From Sphingopyxis sp. (GTDB lineage: Bacteria > Pseudomonadota > Alphaproteobacteria > Sphingomonadales > Sphingomonadaceae): DNA of 32,245 nucleotides. The DNA is taken from contig NZ_JAOZVW010000120.1 of the NCBI RefSeq assembly GCF_025869345.1, positions 1 to 32,245 on the forward strand. The letters run 5' to 3'. The position numbers were made by a program, and so were the translations under genes. Positions 23,992-32,128 of this stretch are shown one piece after another. The notes beneath the pieces were generated by a model that was not told the DNA's origin, did no database searches, and saw only the letters and a list, made by a program, of their open reading frames with translations. Positions within the stretch are counted from its first letter, which is position 1. Every line of letters begins with the position of its first letter.

Positions 23992-25169
23992 CGATGGCCG
24001 ACGATACGGCTGCGGCAAACCCCCAAACTTCCGAAGCGGCTCTCCCCGAACCCGCGTCCCCCGAAAACGGCGCGGCGATGGCGAAGCGCAAGAAGCTGCT
24101 GCGCATCCTCGCGATCGTCGTCGTGTCGATCGCGGCGCTGTGGGGCATCTGGTATTTCCTGACCCAGGCGGGCCGCGTGTCGACCGACAATGCCTATGTC
24201 GGCGCCGACTCCGCGACGGTGACCGCGCTCGTCCCGGGCCCGGTCAAGGCGGTGCGCGTCAGCGGCACGCAGGTGGTGAAGAAGGGCGACGTCCTCGTCA
24301 TCCTCGACGACGCCGACCAGCGGATCGCGGTTGCCGATGCCGAAGCGGCGCTGCGCCAGGCGCGCCAACGTTACGGCCAGTCGAGCGCGAATGCCGATGC
24401 GGCCCGGGCGCGGGTGAGCGCGCGCGGCGCCGAGATCGCGCAGGCGCAGGCGCGGCTCCGCGATGCCGATGCCGCGGTGGCCAAGGCGCGCGCCGAACTG
24501 GCGCGGCGCGAAAGCATCGCGGGCACCGGCGCGGTGTCGGCCGAGGAACTGACCGCGGCGCGCACGGCGCTCGCCTCGGCCGGTGCGGCGCGCGATCTCG
24601 CGGCAGCGGGGATCGCCTCTGCCGAGGCGACGCGCGGATCGGCGAGCGGCGACCTCGGCGCCGCCGAAGCGGTGGTGCGCGGCACGACGATCGACACCGC
24701 CCCCGACGTTGCGGCGGCGCAGGCGCGGCTCGACAAGGCGCGGCTCGACCTCGAACGCACGGTGATCCGTGCGCCGGTCGACGGCGTCGTCACCAACCGG
24801 CAGGTGCAGGTGGGGCAGCGGATCGCCGCGGGCGCGCCGATCATGATCGTGGTTCCGATTGCGACCGCCTATGTCGATGCCAATTTCAAGGAAAGCCAGT
24901 TCAAGCGCATCCGGCTCGGCCAGCCGGTCGAGCTCACCTCGGACTATTATGGCGGCGACGTCGTCTATCGCGGCAAGGTGATCGGCATCGCCGGCGGCAC
25001 CGGCGCCGCCTTTTCGCTGATCCCCGCGCAGAATGCGACGGGCAATTGGGTCAAGGTCGTCCAGCGCCTGCCGGTCCGCATCGCGCTCGATCCGAAGGAG
25101 CTGAAGGCGCACCCGCTGCGGGTCGGCCTGTCGATGGAAGCGACGATCGACACGCGCGGAAACGATTGA
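23988..25169 (+). CDS. emrA: Membrane fusion protein of an EmrAB-type efflux pump
   Basis: A 393-residue HlyD/EmrA-family periplasmic adaptor. A cytoplasmic tail of about 35 residues precedes a single membrane helix (LLRILAIVVVSIAALWGIWYFL, about 37-58). The barrel-sandwich half-motif VSTDNAYVGADSATVTALVPG, a long Ala/Arg-rich coiled-coil hairpin, the second lipoyl half (RAPVDGVVTNRQVQVGQRI), and the beta-barrel follow (YVDANFKESQFKRIRLGQPVEL). It starts at ATG 23988, overlapping the preceding stop (ATGA); ATG 23994 is a possible alternative. It links the DHA2 pump to the outer-membrane factor. Confidence 0.93.
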   Translation: MTMADDTAAANPQTSEAALPEPASPENGAAMAKRKKLLRILAIVVVSIAALWGIWYFLTQAGRVSTDNAYVGADSATVTALVPGPVKAVRVSGTQVVKKGDVLVILDDADQRIAVADAEAALRQARQRYGQSSANADAARARVSARGAEIAQAQARLRDADAAVAKARAELARRESIAGTGAVSAEELTAARTALASAGAARDLAAAGIASAEATRGSASGDLGAAEAVVRGTTIDTAPDVAAAQARLDKARLDLERTVIRAPVDGVVTNRQVQVGQRIAAGAPIMIVVPIATAYVDANFKESQFKRIRLGQPVELTSDYYGGDVVYRGKVIGIAGGTGAAFSLIPAQNATGNWVKVVQRLPVRIALDPKELKAHPLRVGLSMEATIDTRGND

Positions 25170-25187
25170 TGTCCGGTTTCGAAAATG

Positions 25188-25272
25188 CGTCATTGCGAGC
25201 GAAGCGAAGCAATCCAGGGCGGCCTACGCCTGCTCTCGATTGCCGCGTCGCCTTCGGCTCCTCGCAATGACG
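25188..25272. repeat. 85-bp inverted-repeat doublet (CGTCATTGCGAG type) inside the efflux operon
   Basis: Begins CGTCATTGCGAGCGAAGCGA and ends CCTCGCAATGACG, so the ends are inverted copies. The arms are diverged versions of one repeat unit. It fills most of the 131-base gap between emrA and emrB. Confidence 0.85.
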
Positions 25273-25300
25273 AGGTTCGTTGACGAAAGGGCGGCCTGAC

Positions 25301-26842
25301 ATGGCCAGCGCCGCCGCCTCCATCCCGGCCGAGCCGCAACCGCTCAGCGGCGCGAAGCTGATCGTCGCGGCCTTTGCGCTCGCGCTCGCCAACTTCGTCG
25401 TCGTGCTCGATTCGACGATCGCCAATGTCTCGGTTCCCCATATCGCCGGCGGCCTTGCGGTGTCGCCCACGCAAGGAACATGGGTGATCACCAGCTATGC
25501 GGTCGCCGACGCGATCAGCGTGCCGCTCACCGGCTGGCTCGCGGCGCGGTTCGGGACGGTGCGCTGGTTCATCATCTCGATCCTCGGCTTCGGCCTCTTT
25601 TCCTTCCTGTGCGGCATATCGCGCACGCTCGACGCGCTGATCCTGTTCCGCGTGCTCCAGGGTCTGTCGGGCGGGCCGCTGATGCCGCTGTCGCAGATTT
25701 TGCTGCTGCGTATCTTTCCCAAGGAACGGGCGGGCGCGGGGCTCGCGATCTGGGCGATGACGACGACGACCGCGCCGATTCTCGGCCCGATCCTCGGCGG
25801 GCTGATCAGCGACAATTGGAGCTGGCCGTGGATCTTCTTCATCAACCTGCCCGTCGTCGCGCTGTGCGCCTTCGGTGTCGGGACCATGCTCGGGTCGTTC
25901 GAGACGAAGCGCGAAAAGGCGCGGATCGATATCGTCGGGCTGGTCCTGCTCGTCATTTCGGTCGGCGCCTTCCAGATCATGCTCGACACCGGCCGCGAAC
26001 ATGACTGGTTCGGATCGGCGTGGATCGTGATGCTGGCGATCGTCGCCGCGATCAGCTTTGCCGCCTTCGTCATCTGGGAATTGACCGATGCCAATCCGGT
26101 CGTCGATCTTCGCGTCTTCCGCTTTCGCGGGTTCAGTTTCGCGACGCTCGCCATCTCGCTCGGCTTTGGCGCTTTCTTCGCGCAGGTCGTGCTGACGCCG
26201 CTCTGGCTGCAACAGGTGGTCGGCTATACGGCGACCGAGACGGGGTTCGTCGTCGCCTGGCTCGGCTGTTTCGCGGTGCTGTTGTCGCCGGTCGCGGCCG
26301 GCATGATCGGTAAGGTCGATATCCGCCTCTCGATCTGCGCGGGCATATTGTGGATGGCGATGACATCGGTCCTGCGCGCGGAATGGACCACCGGCGTCGA
26401 TTATTGGTCGCTGGCGTTCCCGCATCTGCTGCAAGGCATGGGGATGCCCTTCTTCTTCGTCGGGCTGACCGCGCTCGCGTTGAGTTCGGTGCCGATGAAG
26501 GACCAGACCTCCGCCGCCGGGCTGATGAGCTTCCTCAGGACGCTGAGCGGCGCGGTCGGCACCGCGATCGCGACGACGGCGTGGGACGATGCGAGCCGCG
26601 TCTCGCGATCCGAACTGGTGTCCGCGCTCAACGATCCGGCGGGCGCGATGACATCGATGGAAAGCGCCGGGCTCACCGCCGATCAGGCGCGCGGCGTGCT
26701 CGACCGGCTGGTCGAAGGGCAGGCGGCGACGCTGGGGGTGATCCACCTCTTCCTCGCGTCCGGGGTGATCTTCCTGATCGCGGCGGCGGCGGTATGGCTT
26801 GCGCCGCGGCCGCAGCAGGTGTCGATGGGCGCGTCGCACTGA
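25301..26842 (+). CDS. emrB: DHA2-family MFS drug exporter (EmrB-like)
   Basis: A 513-residue proton-coupled multidrug transporter with about 14 hydrophobic segments. Typical elements are ANFVVVLDSTIANVSVPHIAGGLAVSPTQGTWVITSYAVADAISVPLTGWLAARFG (TM1, motif D-like and motif A) and RVLQGLSGGPLMPLSQILLL (motif B). Motif C is TTAPILGPILGG, followed by WSWPWIFFINLPV. The ATG at 25301 is preferred to an upstream TTG at 25280. It works with the adaptor and outer-membrane lipoprotein upstream; substrates cannot be predicted. Confidence 0.94.
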   Translation: MASAAASIPAEPQPLSGAKLIVAAFALALANFVVVLDSTIANVSVPHIAGGLAVSPTQGTWVITSYAVADAISVPLTGWLAARFGTVRWFIISILGFGLFSFLCGISRTLDALILFRVLQGLSGGPLMPLSQILLLRIFPKERAGAGLAIWAMTTTTAPILGPILGGLISDNWSWPWIFFINLPVVALCAFGVGTMLGSFETKREKARIDIVGLVLLVISVGAFQIMLDTGREHDWFGSAWIVMLAIVAAISFAAFVIWELTDANPVVDLRVFRFRGFSFATLAISLGFGAFFAQVVLTPLWLQQVVGYTATETGFVVAWLGCFAVLLSPVAAGMIGKVDIRLSICAGILWMAMTSVLRAEWTTGVDYWSLAFPHLLQGMGMPFFFVGLTALALSSVPMKDQTSAAGLMSFLRTLSGAVGTAIATTAWDDASRVSRSELVSALNDPAGAMTSMESAGLTADQARGVLDRLVEGQAATLGVIHLFLASGVIFLIAAAAVWLAPRPQQVSMGASH

Positions 26843-26931
26843 CCTTCGCGCCGGGCGGTAGGGGGAAAGCCAGCCTCGGGCTTGGGCTTTGAGGAGAGCC
26901 GTGCTACGGGCGCCATCGCTTTTTTATCAGC

Positions 26932-27042
26932 CGTCATCCCGGCGGAGACCGGGATCTCACCGGATCGTAACGACGCCGCGGCGAGATCCCGGCCCTTTCG
27001 ACTGCCCCGCAGGCGTTGAGGACTGGCTTCGCCGGGATGACG
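26932..27042. repeat. 111-bp inverted-repeat doublet (CGTCATCCCGGC type)
   Basis: Ends CGTCATCCCGGCG and CGCCGGGATGACG are inverted copies, with an inner GGGATCTC/GAGATCCC pair. It lies between emrB and the ABC-F gene and ends 16 bases before the ABC-F start codon. Confidence 0.82.
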
Positions 27043-27058
27043 AATTATTTGGGTATTT

Positions 27059-28945
27059 ATGCTGACGATCAATGACCTGACCGTGCGCCTTGGCGGGCGC
27101 ACCATCCTCGACCGCGCGAGCGCGAGCCTGCCGGCCAGGAGCCGCGTCGGGCTGATCGGGCGCAACGGCGCGGGCAAGTCGACCCTGATGAAGGTGATGA
27201 TCGGCCAGCTTGAGGCCGACGATGGCGGCATCGAAATGCCGCGCCGCACCCGCGTCGGCTATATCGCGCAAGAGGCGCCGAGCGGCACCGCGACGCCGTT
27301 CGAGACGGTGCTCGCGGCCGATATCGAACGCGCCGGGCTGCTCGAACGGTCGGAGGTCGAGACCGACCCCGGCAAGCTCGCCGACATTCACGAGCGGCTG
27401 ATCGCGATCGACGCCTATACCGCGCCGGCGCGCGCGGCGCGCATCCTGATCGGGCTCGGCTTCGACGAGGAGATGCAGGGACAGCCGCTCGACAGCTTTT
27501 CGGGCGGGTGGAAGATGCGCGTCGCGCTCGCCGCGCTGCTTTTCTCGAACCCCGACCTGCTGTTGCTCGACGAACCGTCGAACCACCTCGACCTCGAAGC
27601 GACGATGTGGCTCGAAAGCTTTCTGCGCGCCTATCCGGGACAGCTTGTCGTGATCAGCCACGAACGCGACCTGCTCAACAATGTCGTCGACCATATCCTG
27701 CATCTGGAGGGCGGCAAGGTGACGCTCTATGCGGGCGGCTATAATGCGTTCGAGCGCCAGCGCGCCGAACGCGCGGCGCAGCTTGCCGCGGCCAAGGCGG
27801 CGCAGGACGCGCAGCGCGCCAAGCTTCAGGATTATGTCGCGCGGAACAGTGCGCGCGCCTCGACCGCGAAGCAGGCGCAGTCGCGCGCCAAGCAGCTTGC
27901 GCGGATGCAGCCGATCGCCGCGATTGCGGAAGACCCGAGCCTCGTGTTCGATTTCCCAAGCCCCGGCGACGAATTGAAGCCGCCGCTGATCACGCTCGAC
28001 CTGGCAAGCGTCGGCTATGCGCCGGGTGAGCCGGTGCTGTCGCGCCTCAACCTGCGCATCGACCCCGACGACCGCATCGCGCTGCTCGGCCGCAACGGCA
28101 ACGGCAAGACGACGCTCGCACGGCTGCTCGCGGCGCAATTGAAGCCCGAGGATGGCGCGATGAGCTGCGCCGGAAAGATGCGCGTCGGCTATTTCACGCA
28201 ATATCAGGTCGAGGAACTCGACGGCGACGACACGCCGCTCGGCCATATGACGCGGGTCATGGCGGGCAAGACCCCCGGCGCGGTGCGCGCGCAGCTCGGT
28301 CGCTTCGGCTTTTCGGGGAGCAAGGCGACGACCGAGGTCGGCAAGCTGTCGGGCGGTGAACGCGCGCGGCTCGCGCTGGCGCTGATCACGCGCGAGGCGC
28401 CGCACCTCCTCATCCTCGACGAGCCGACCAACCACCTCGACGTCGACGCGCGCGAGGCGTTGGTGCAGGCGCTCAATGGCTTCGACGGCGCGGTGCTCAT
28501 CGTCAGTCACGACCGCCACATGCTCGAACTCAGCGCCGACCGGCTCGTGCTCGTCGACGCTGGGACGGCACGCGATTTCGACGGCAGCATGGACGATTAT
28601 GTCGCCTTCATCCTCGGCAAATCGGCCGCGAACGATGATGCGAAAGCGGCGCCCGCGAAACCGAAGGACGCCAAAGCCGCGCGGCAGGAAGCCGCGAAGG
28701 CGCGCGAGGCGCAGGCGGCGCTTCGCAAGTCGGCCAAGGATCATGAGGCGCGCGCAGCGAAGCTCGCGCAGCAGATCAGCGCGATCGACCGCGCGATGTT
28801 CGATCCTGCCAGCGCCGAGCCCGCGCTCGCGAAGCTGACGATGGGCGACCTCGCGCAGCGCCGCGGCAAGCTGGCGTCCGAGCTGGAGGGCGTCGAGGCG
28901 GCGTGGATGGAAGCGCTCGAAGCGATCGAGACGGCAGCCGCCTGA
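27059..28945 (+). CDS. ABC-F ATPase (Uup/YheS-like translation factor)
   Basis: A 628-residue soluble protein with two ABC domains and no membrane segments, as in ABC-F ribosome-associated factors. The first domain has Walker A GRNGAGKS (34-41), the signature FSGGWKMRVALAALL and LLLLDEPSNHLD. The second has [22 protein letters not shown] and LLILDEPTNHLD. Between them lies the charged helical linker typical of the family. A basic, Ala/Lys-rich C-terminal coiled coil (about residues 530-628) resembles the Uup/YheS tail. The ATG at 27059 has little Shine-Dalgarno sequence and follows the repeat element closely. The exact subfamily (Uup, YheS or YbiT type) is not settled. Confidence 0.92.
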   Translation: MLTINDLTVRLGGRTILDRASASLPARSRVGLIGRNGAGKSTLMKVMIGQLEADDGGIEMPRRTRVGYIAQEAPSGTATPFETVLAADIERAGLLERSEVETDPGKLADIHERLIAIDAYTAPARAARILIGLGFDEEMQGQPLDSFSGGWKMRVALAALLFSNPDLLLLDEPSNHLDLEATMWLESFLRAYPGQLVVISHERDLLNNVVDHILHLEGGKVTLYAGGYNAFERQRAERAAQLAAAKAAQDAQRAKLQDYVARNSARASTAKQAQSRAKQLARMQPIAAIAEDPSLVFDFPSPGDELKPPLITLDLASVGYAPGEPVLSRLNLRIDPDDRIALLGRNGNGKTTLARLLAAQLKPEDGAMSCAGKMRVGYFTQYQVEELDGDDTPLGHMTRVMAGKTPGAVRAQLGRFGFSGSKATTEVGKLSGGERARLALALITREAPHLLILDEPTNHLDVDAREALVQALNGFDGAVLIVSHDRHMLELSADRLVLVDAGTARDFDGSMDDYVAFILGKSAANDDAKAAPAKPKDAKAARQEAAKAREAQAALRKSAKDHEARAAKLAQQISAIDRAMFDPASAEPALAKLTMGDLAQRRGKLASELEGVEAAWMEALEAIETAAA

Positions 28946-29021
28946 CCGGAGATTTTGGGGATTGCCCGGCCGGGACGAACGGGTGACCTTATCCCGTCCG
29001 AATCATCAGGGAAACCGCCTC

Positions 29022-29531
29022 ATGCTTCCATTGATCCTGCCCTTGCTGCTTGCGGCTGATCCTGCCCTCATCGTCCCGACCCGGCAGATTCCGCCGCGGC
29101 CGGTCCATTGCGGTGACGACTGCATCTCGCCGGTCGAAGCGGTAACCTATGCTTCCTATCTCGCGCCAAAGGCCGGGATCGCGGGGACATTCCGCATGAA
29201 GGTAAAGGCGGTCGGTGAGCAGAAGGGCATCTATTACCTCAACTCCGAAACCGACTATCGTGATCGCAACTGCCTGACGATTGCGATGCCGGCGACGGTC
29301 ATGGCTGAACTTGCGCGCGGAGAGGGGCTTGCTGCTGCCGAGAAACGCTTCAAGGGCCGCACGATTATGGTGCGCGGAGTCGCGCAGCGCGTGCGGATCG
29401 GCTTTTTCGACGACGCCGGGAAGCCGACCGACAAATATTATTACCAGGTGCAGGTGCGGATCGGCCGGAGCGAGCAGATTGCGCCGCGCAGCGGCTATAT
29501 CAACGACAAGGAATTATCGCAGAACCCGTGA
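29022..29531 (+). CDS. Secreted hypothetical protein, OB-fold-like pattern
   Basis: From ATG 29022 the product has 169 residues, with a short hydrophobic N-terminus (MLPLILPLLLAADP) that looks like a signal peptide. I do not recognise a named family. The middle and C-terminal parts (YYLNSETDYRDRNCLTIAMP, FKGRTIMVRGVAQRVRIG, YYYQVQVRIG) alternate in the way of small beta-barrel OB-fold domains. Cysteines at 30, 34 and 84 could form disulfides in the periplasm. No partner is evident: the ABC-F gene lies upstream and hppD follows behind its own promoter. Confidence 0.7.
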   Translation: MLPLILPLLLAADPALIVPTRQIPPRPVHCGDDCISPVEAVTYASYLAPKAGIAGTFRMKVKAVGEQKGIYYLNSETDYRDRNCLTIAMPATVMAELARGEGLAAAEKRFKGRTIMVRGVAQRVRIGFFDDAGKPTDKYYYQVQVRIGRSEQIAPRSGYINDKELSQNP

Positions 29532-29547
29532 TTGCGCGCGGCGGAGC

Positions 29548-29593
29548 TTGACTCGTGCGGTCACGCGAGAGATAATAGTTTCAATTGAAACTA
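29548..29593 (+). promoter_or_regulatory. hppD promoter overlapped by a perfect 18-bp palindrome
   Basis: TTGACT (29548-29553) and GATAAT (29571-29576) are spaced exactly 17 bases apart, a strong sigma-70-type promoter. TAGTTTCAATTGAAACTA (29576-29593) is a perfect palindrome that begins at the -10 and covers the expected start site. A repressor bound there would block transcription. The form resembles MarR-family operators, but the regulator is not in this window. Confidence 0.82.
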
Positions 29594-29608
29594 GATGGGA
29601 TGATTGCG

Positions 29609-30697
29609 ATGGCCGACCTGTTCGAAAACCCGCTGGGCCTCGACGGCTTCGAGTTCGTCGAATTTTCGGCACCCGAAAAGGGGATGCTCGAACCGGTGTT
29701 CGAACGCATGGGGTTCACGCTGGTCGCGCGGCACCGCTCGAAGGACGTGCAATTGTGGCGGCAGGGCGACATCAACTTGATCGCCAATTACGAGCCCAAA
29801 TCGCCCGCCGCCTATTTCGCCGCCGAGCATGGTCCGTCGGCGTGTGGCATGGGCTGGCGCTGCCGCGATGCCGCGAAAGCCTATGCTGCGGCGATCGAGC
29901 GCGGTGCCGAGCCGGTCGAGGGCAAGACCGGACCGATGGAACTGCGCCTCCCTGCGATTCGCGGCATCGGCGGCTCGATCATCTATCTGATCGACCGGTA
30001 CGGCGACGACCTGTCGATCTACGACATCGATTTCGTCTATGAGGAGGGCGTCGGCCGTCATCCCGTCGGCGCCGGCCTCAAGGTCATCGATCACCTGACG
30101 CACAATGTCTACGGCGGCCGCATGGCGCATTGGGCCGCCTTCTACGAGCGCATCGCGGGGTTCCGCGAAATCCGCTACTTCGACATCAAGGGCGAATATA
30201 CCGGCCTGACGTCGAAGGCGATGACCGCGCCCGACGGCAAGATCCGCATCCCGCTGAACGAGGAAGGCGCGGGTGGCGGCGGTCAGATCGAGGAATATCT
30301 GCGCGCCTATAATGGCGAGGGCATCCAGCACATCGCCTTTTCCTGCGACGATCTTTATGCGTCGTGGGACAAGCTCAAGGCGCTCGGCAATCCGTTCGCG
30401 CCGTCGCCCCCCGAAACCTATTACGAACTGCTCGCCGAGCGCCTCCCCGGCCATGGCGAGCCCGTCGCGGAGCTCAAGTCGCGCGGCATATTGCTCGACG
30501 GCTCGACCACCGAAGGCGACCCGCGCCTGCTGCTTCAGATTTTCGGTCAGACCGTGATCGGCCCGGTCTTCTTCGAATTCATCCAGCGCAAGAAGGACGA
30601 AGGTTTCGGCGAGGGCAATTTCACCGCGCTGTTCAAGTCGATGGAGCTCGACCAGATCCGCCGCGGGGCGCTCAATGTCGAGGAGCCCGCCGAATGA
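29609..30697 (+). CDS. hppD: 4-hydroxyphenylpyruvate dioxygenase
   Basis: A 362-residue Fe(II) enzyme converting 4-hydroxyphenylpyruvate to homogentisate in tyrosine catabolism. The two-domain VOC fold is evident. The iron ligands are H162 in [13 protein letters not shown]241 in [11 protein letters not shown] and E323 in VFFEFIQRK. Conserved substrate-site segments ([14 protein letters not shown] [38 protein letters not shown]) are present. ATG 29609 has GGGA upstream; 29600 is an alternative start. It is followed with a 4-base overlap by a second VOC gene and preceded by the promoter/operator at 29548-29593. Confidence 0.96.
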   Translation: MADLFENPLGLDGFEFVEFSAPEKGMLEPVFERMGFTLVARHRSKDVQLWRQGDINLIANYEPKSPAAYFAAEHGPSACGMGWRCRDAAKAYAAAIERGAEPVEGKTGPMELRLPAIRGIGGSIIYLIDRYGDDLSIYDIDFVYEEGVGRHPVGAGLKVIDHLTHNVYGGRMAHWAAFYERIAGFREIRYFDIKGEYTGLTSKAMTAPDGKIRIPLNEEGAGGGGQIEEYLRAYNGEGIQHIAFSCDDLYASWDKLKALGNPFAPSPPETYYELLAERLPGHGEPVAELKSRGILLDGSTTEGDPRLLLQIFGQTVIGPVFFEFIQRKKDEGFGEGNFTALFKSMELDQIRRGALNVEEPAE

Positions 30698-31239
30698 CGA
30701 GCCCGGTCAAATTGGGCGGCGTCCACCACGCCGCCTATCGCTGCAAGGACGCGAAGGAAACGGTCGAATGGTATGAGGCCATGCTCGGCATGACCTACAC
30801 CACCGCCTTTGCCGAGGATCATGTGCCGTCGACCGGCGAATATGATCCCTATATGCACGTCTTCCTCGACGCGGGGAACGGCAACATCCTCGCCTTCTTC
30901 GAGCTGCCGAACCAGCCCGCCATGGGCCGCGATGCGAATACGCCCCAGTGGGTCCAGCATCTCGCCTTCAAGGTCGGCAGTTATGACGAGCTGGTCGCGG
31001 CGAAAGAGCATCTGGAGGCGAACGGCGTCGATGTGCTCGGCCCGACGCATCATGGCATCTTCAAGTCGATCTATTTCTTCGATCCCAACGGCCACCGCGT
31101 CGAGCTCGCGTGCGACATCGGCACCGATGCGCAATATGCCGAACTCCGCCGCGTCGCCCCGCTGATGCTGGAGGAATGGAGCCGGACCAAGCAGGCCCCG
31201 CGCCACGCCGACTGGCTGCACCAGGCGGCGAACGAGTAA
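30694..31239 (+). CDS. VOC-superfamily metalloenzyme coupled to hppD
   Basis: A 181-residue single-subunit VOC (glyoxalase/extradiol dioxygenase fold) protein. The two beta-alpha-beta modules are clear. Candidate metal ligands are H11 or H12 in [11 protein letters not shown]89 in WVQHLAFKV and E138 in [10 protein letters not shown], the His-His-Glu pattern of extradiol dioxygenases and glyoxalases. ATG 30694 overlaps the hppD stop (ATGA), so translation is coupled. The context points to aromatic amino-acid catabolism. Whether it cleaves a ring, isomerises, or has another role cannot be decided here. Confidence 0.88.
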   Translation: MTSPVKLGGVHHAAYRCKDAKETVEWYEAMLGMTYTTAFAEDHVPSTGEYDPYMHVFLDAGNGNILAFFELPNQPAMGRDANTPQWVQHLAFKVGSYDELVAAKEHLEANGVDVLGPTHHGIFKSIYFFDPNGHRVELACDIGTDAQYAELRRVAPLMLEEWSRTKQAPRHADWLHQAANE

Positions 31240-31240
31240 T

Positions 31241-31337
31241 ATCCGTCGCCCCCGCGCAGGCGGGGGCCGTTGTCGGCCTTGTTCAGCAATGAAGGCATAA
31301 ACCGCCAGCAGCCCCCGCCTTCGCGGGGGCGACGGAT
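31241..31337. repeat. 97-bp repeat doublet bridging two convergent stop codons
   Basis: Arms 31241-31267 and 31311-31337 are inverted copies with one mismatch in 27 (ATCCGTCGCCCCCGCG core), with a 43-base spacer. It begins one base after the VOC stop and its last base is in the stop codon of the opposite gene. It probably acts as a bidirectional terminator. Confidence 0.9.
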
Positions 31338-32017
31338 CATGTCCGGTCCAGCCCCATGCTCGCCAGCGTCGCGCCGCTGCACGTGTCGGCTTCCTTCGCC
31401 TTGCCGTCGCCCGACAGCGCGCCGATGACGAGGAAACCCGCGACCACCGCGACCAGGAAGCCGCCCGCGACCCACATCAGATATTTGTCGATGAACGCCT
31501 TGATCGGCGCCCCGAACAGCCGGAACAATATGCCGACGAGCAGGAAGGAAAAGGCCCGGCTGGCGAGGCTTGCCCACAGGAAGGTCCAGAAATTCATGTG
31601 GATGAAGCCGGCGGTGATCGTCAGCAGCTTGAACGGGATCGGCGTCGCGCCCTTGATCAGGATGATCTCGGCGCCGAATTCGCGCAGGTAACAGGCGGCC
31701 GGCGGAAAGGCGTCGGTCAGTCCCAGCACACCGAGCAGCCAAAGCCCGACGCTCTCATAGAGGAAATAGCCGATCGAATAGCCGAGCATCCCGCCCGCGA
31801 CCGAGGCGAGCGTACAGATGATCGCATAGCGCACTGCCTTTTTCGGATCGGCGAGACACATCAGGCCGAGCAGCGGGTGCGGCGGGATCGGGAAGAAGCT
31901 CGCCTCGACGAAGGCGACCAGCGCCAGCCAATATTCGGCGTGCGGATGCGCCGATTTCTCCATCGTCCAGGTGTAGAGGCGCTGGACGATCGACGGCTTG
32001 CGGGCGGTGGCGGTCAT
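31337..32017 (-). CDS. YqaA/DedA-type (SNARE-associated) membrane protein
   Basis: A 226-residue inner-membrane protein with about five hydrophobic segments. Characteristic segments are VAFVEASFFPIPPHPLLGLM, the Gly-rich ASVAGGMLGYSIGYFLYE, and ILIKGATPIPFKLLTITAGFIHMNFWTFLWASLASRAFSF. These match the YqaA branch of the DedA/VTT superfamily, members of which affect membrane lipid transport and proton-motive-force homeostasis; the precise role here is unknown. The start is the ATG at 32017. It converges with the VOC gene. Confidence 0.88.
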   Translation of the reverse strand: MTATARKPSIVQRLYTWTMEKSAHPHAEYWLALVAFVEASFFPIPPHPLLGLMCLADPKKAVRYAIICTLASVAGGMLGYSIGYFLYESVGLWLLGVLGLTDAFPPAACYLREFGAEIILIKGATPIPFKLLTITAGFIHMNFWTFLWASLASRAFSFLLVGILFRLFGAPIKAFIDKYLMWVAGGFLVAVVAGFLVIGALSGDGKAKEADTCSGATLASMGLDRT

Positions 32018-32061
32018 GCTGGTCCTTGGTTGCGGGTCAGGATGACCACGGCCTTCCTATG

Positions 32062-32089
32062 CCGTTCGTGTCGAACCAAGTCGAGACAC
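32062..32089. repeat. Single arm of the TTCGTGTCGA repeat family
   Basis: Matches one arm of the doublet at 6498-6579 at 26 of 28 positions (GTGTCGAACCAAGTCGAGAC core). It is unpaired here. Confidence 0.8.
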
Positions 32090-32096
32090 GTTAAAG

Positions 32097-32118
32097 CCCC
32101 TCCCCTTCAGGGGAGGGC
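32097..32118. repeat. Palindromic repeat between yqaA-like gene and purH
   Basis: CCCTCCCCTTCAGGGGAGGG hairpin, similar to the unit at 10-33. It lies just beyond the purH stop and may terminate that transcript. Confidence 0.68.
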
Positions 32119-32128
32119 ATGATTTGGC

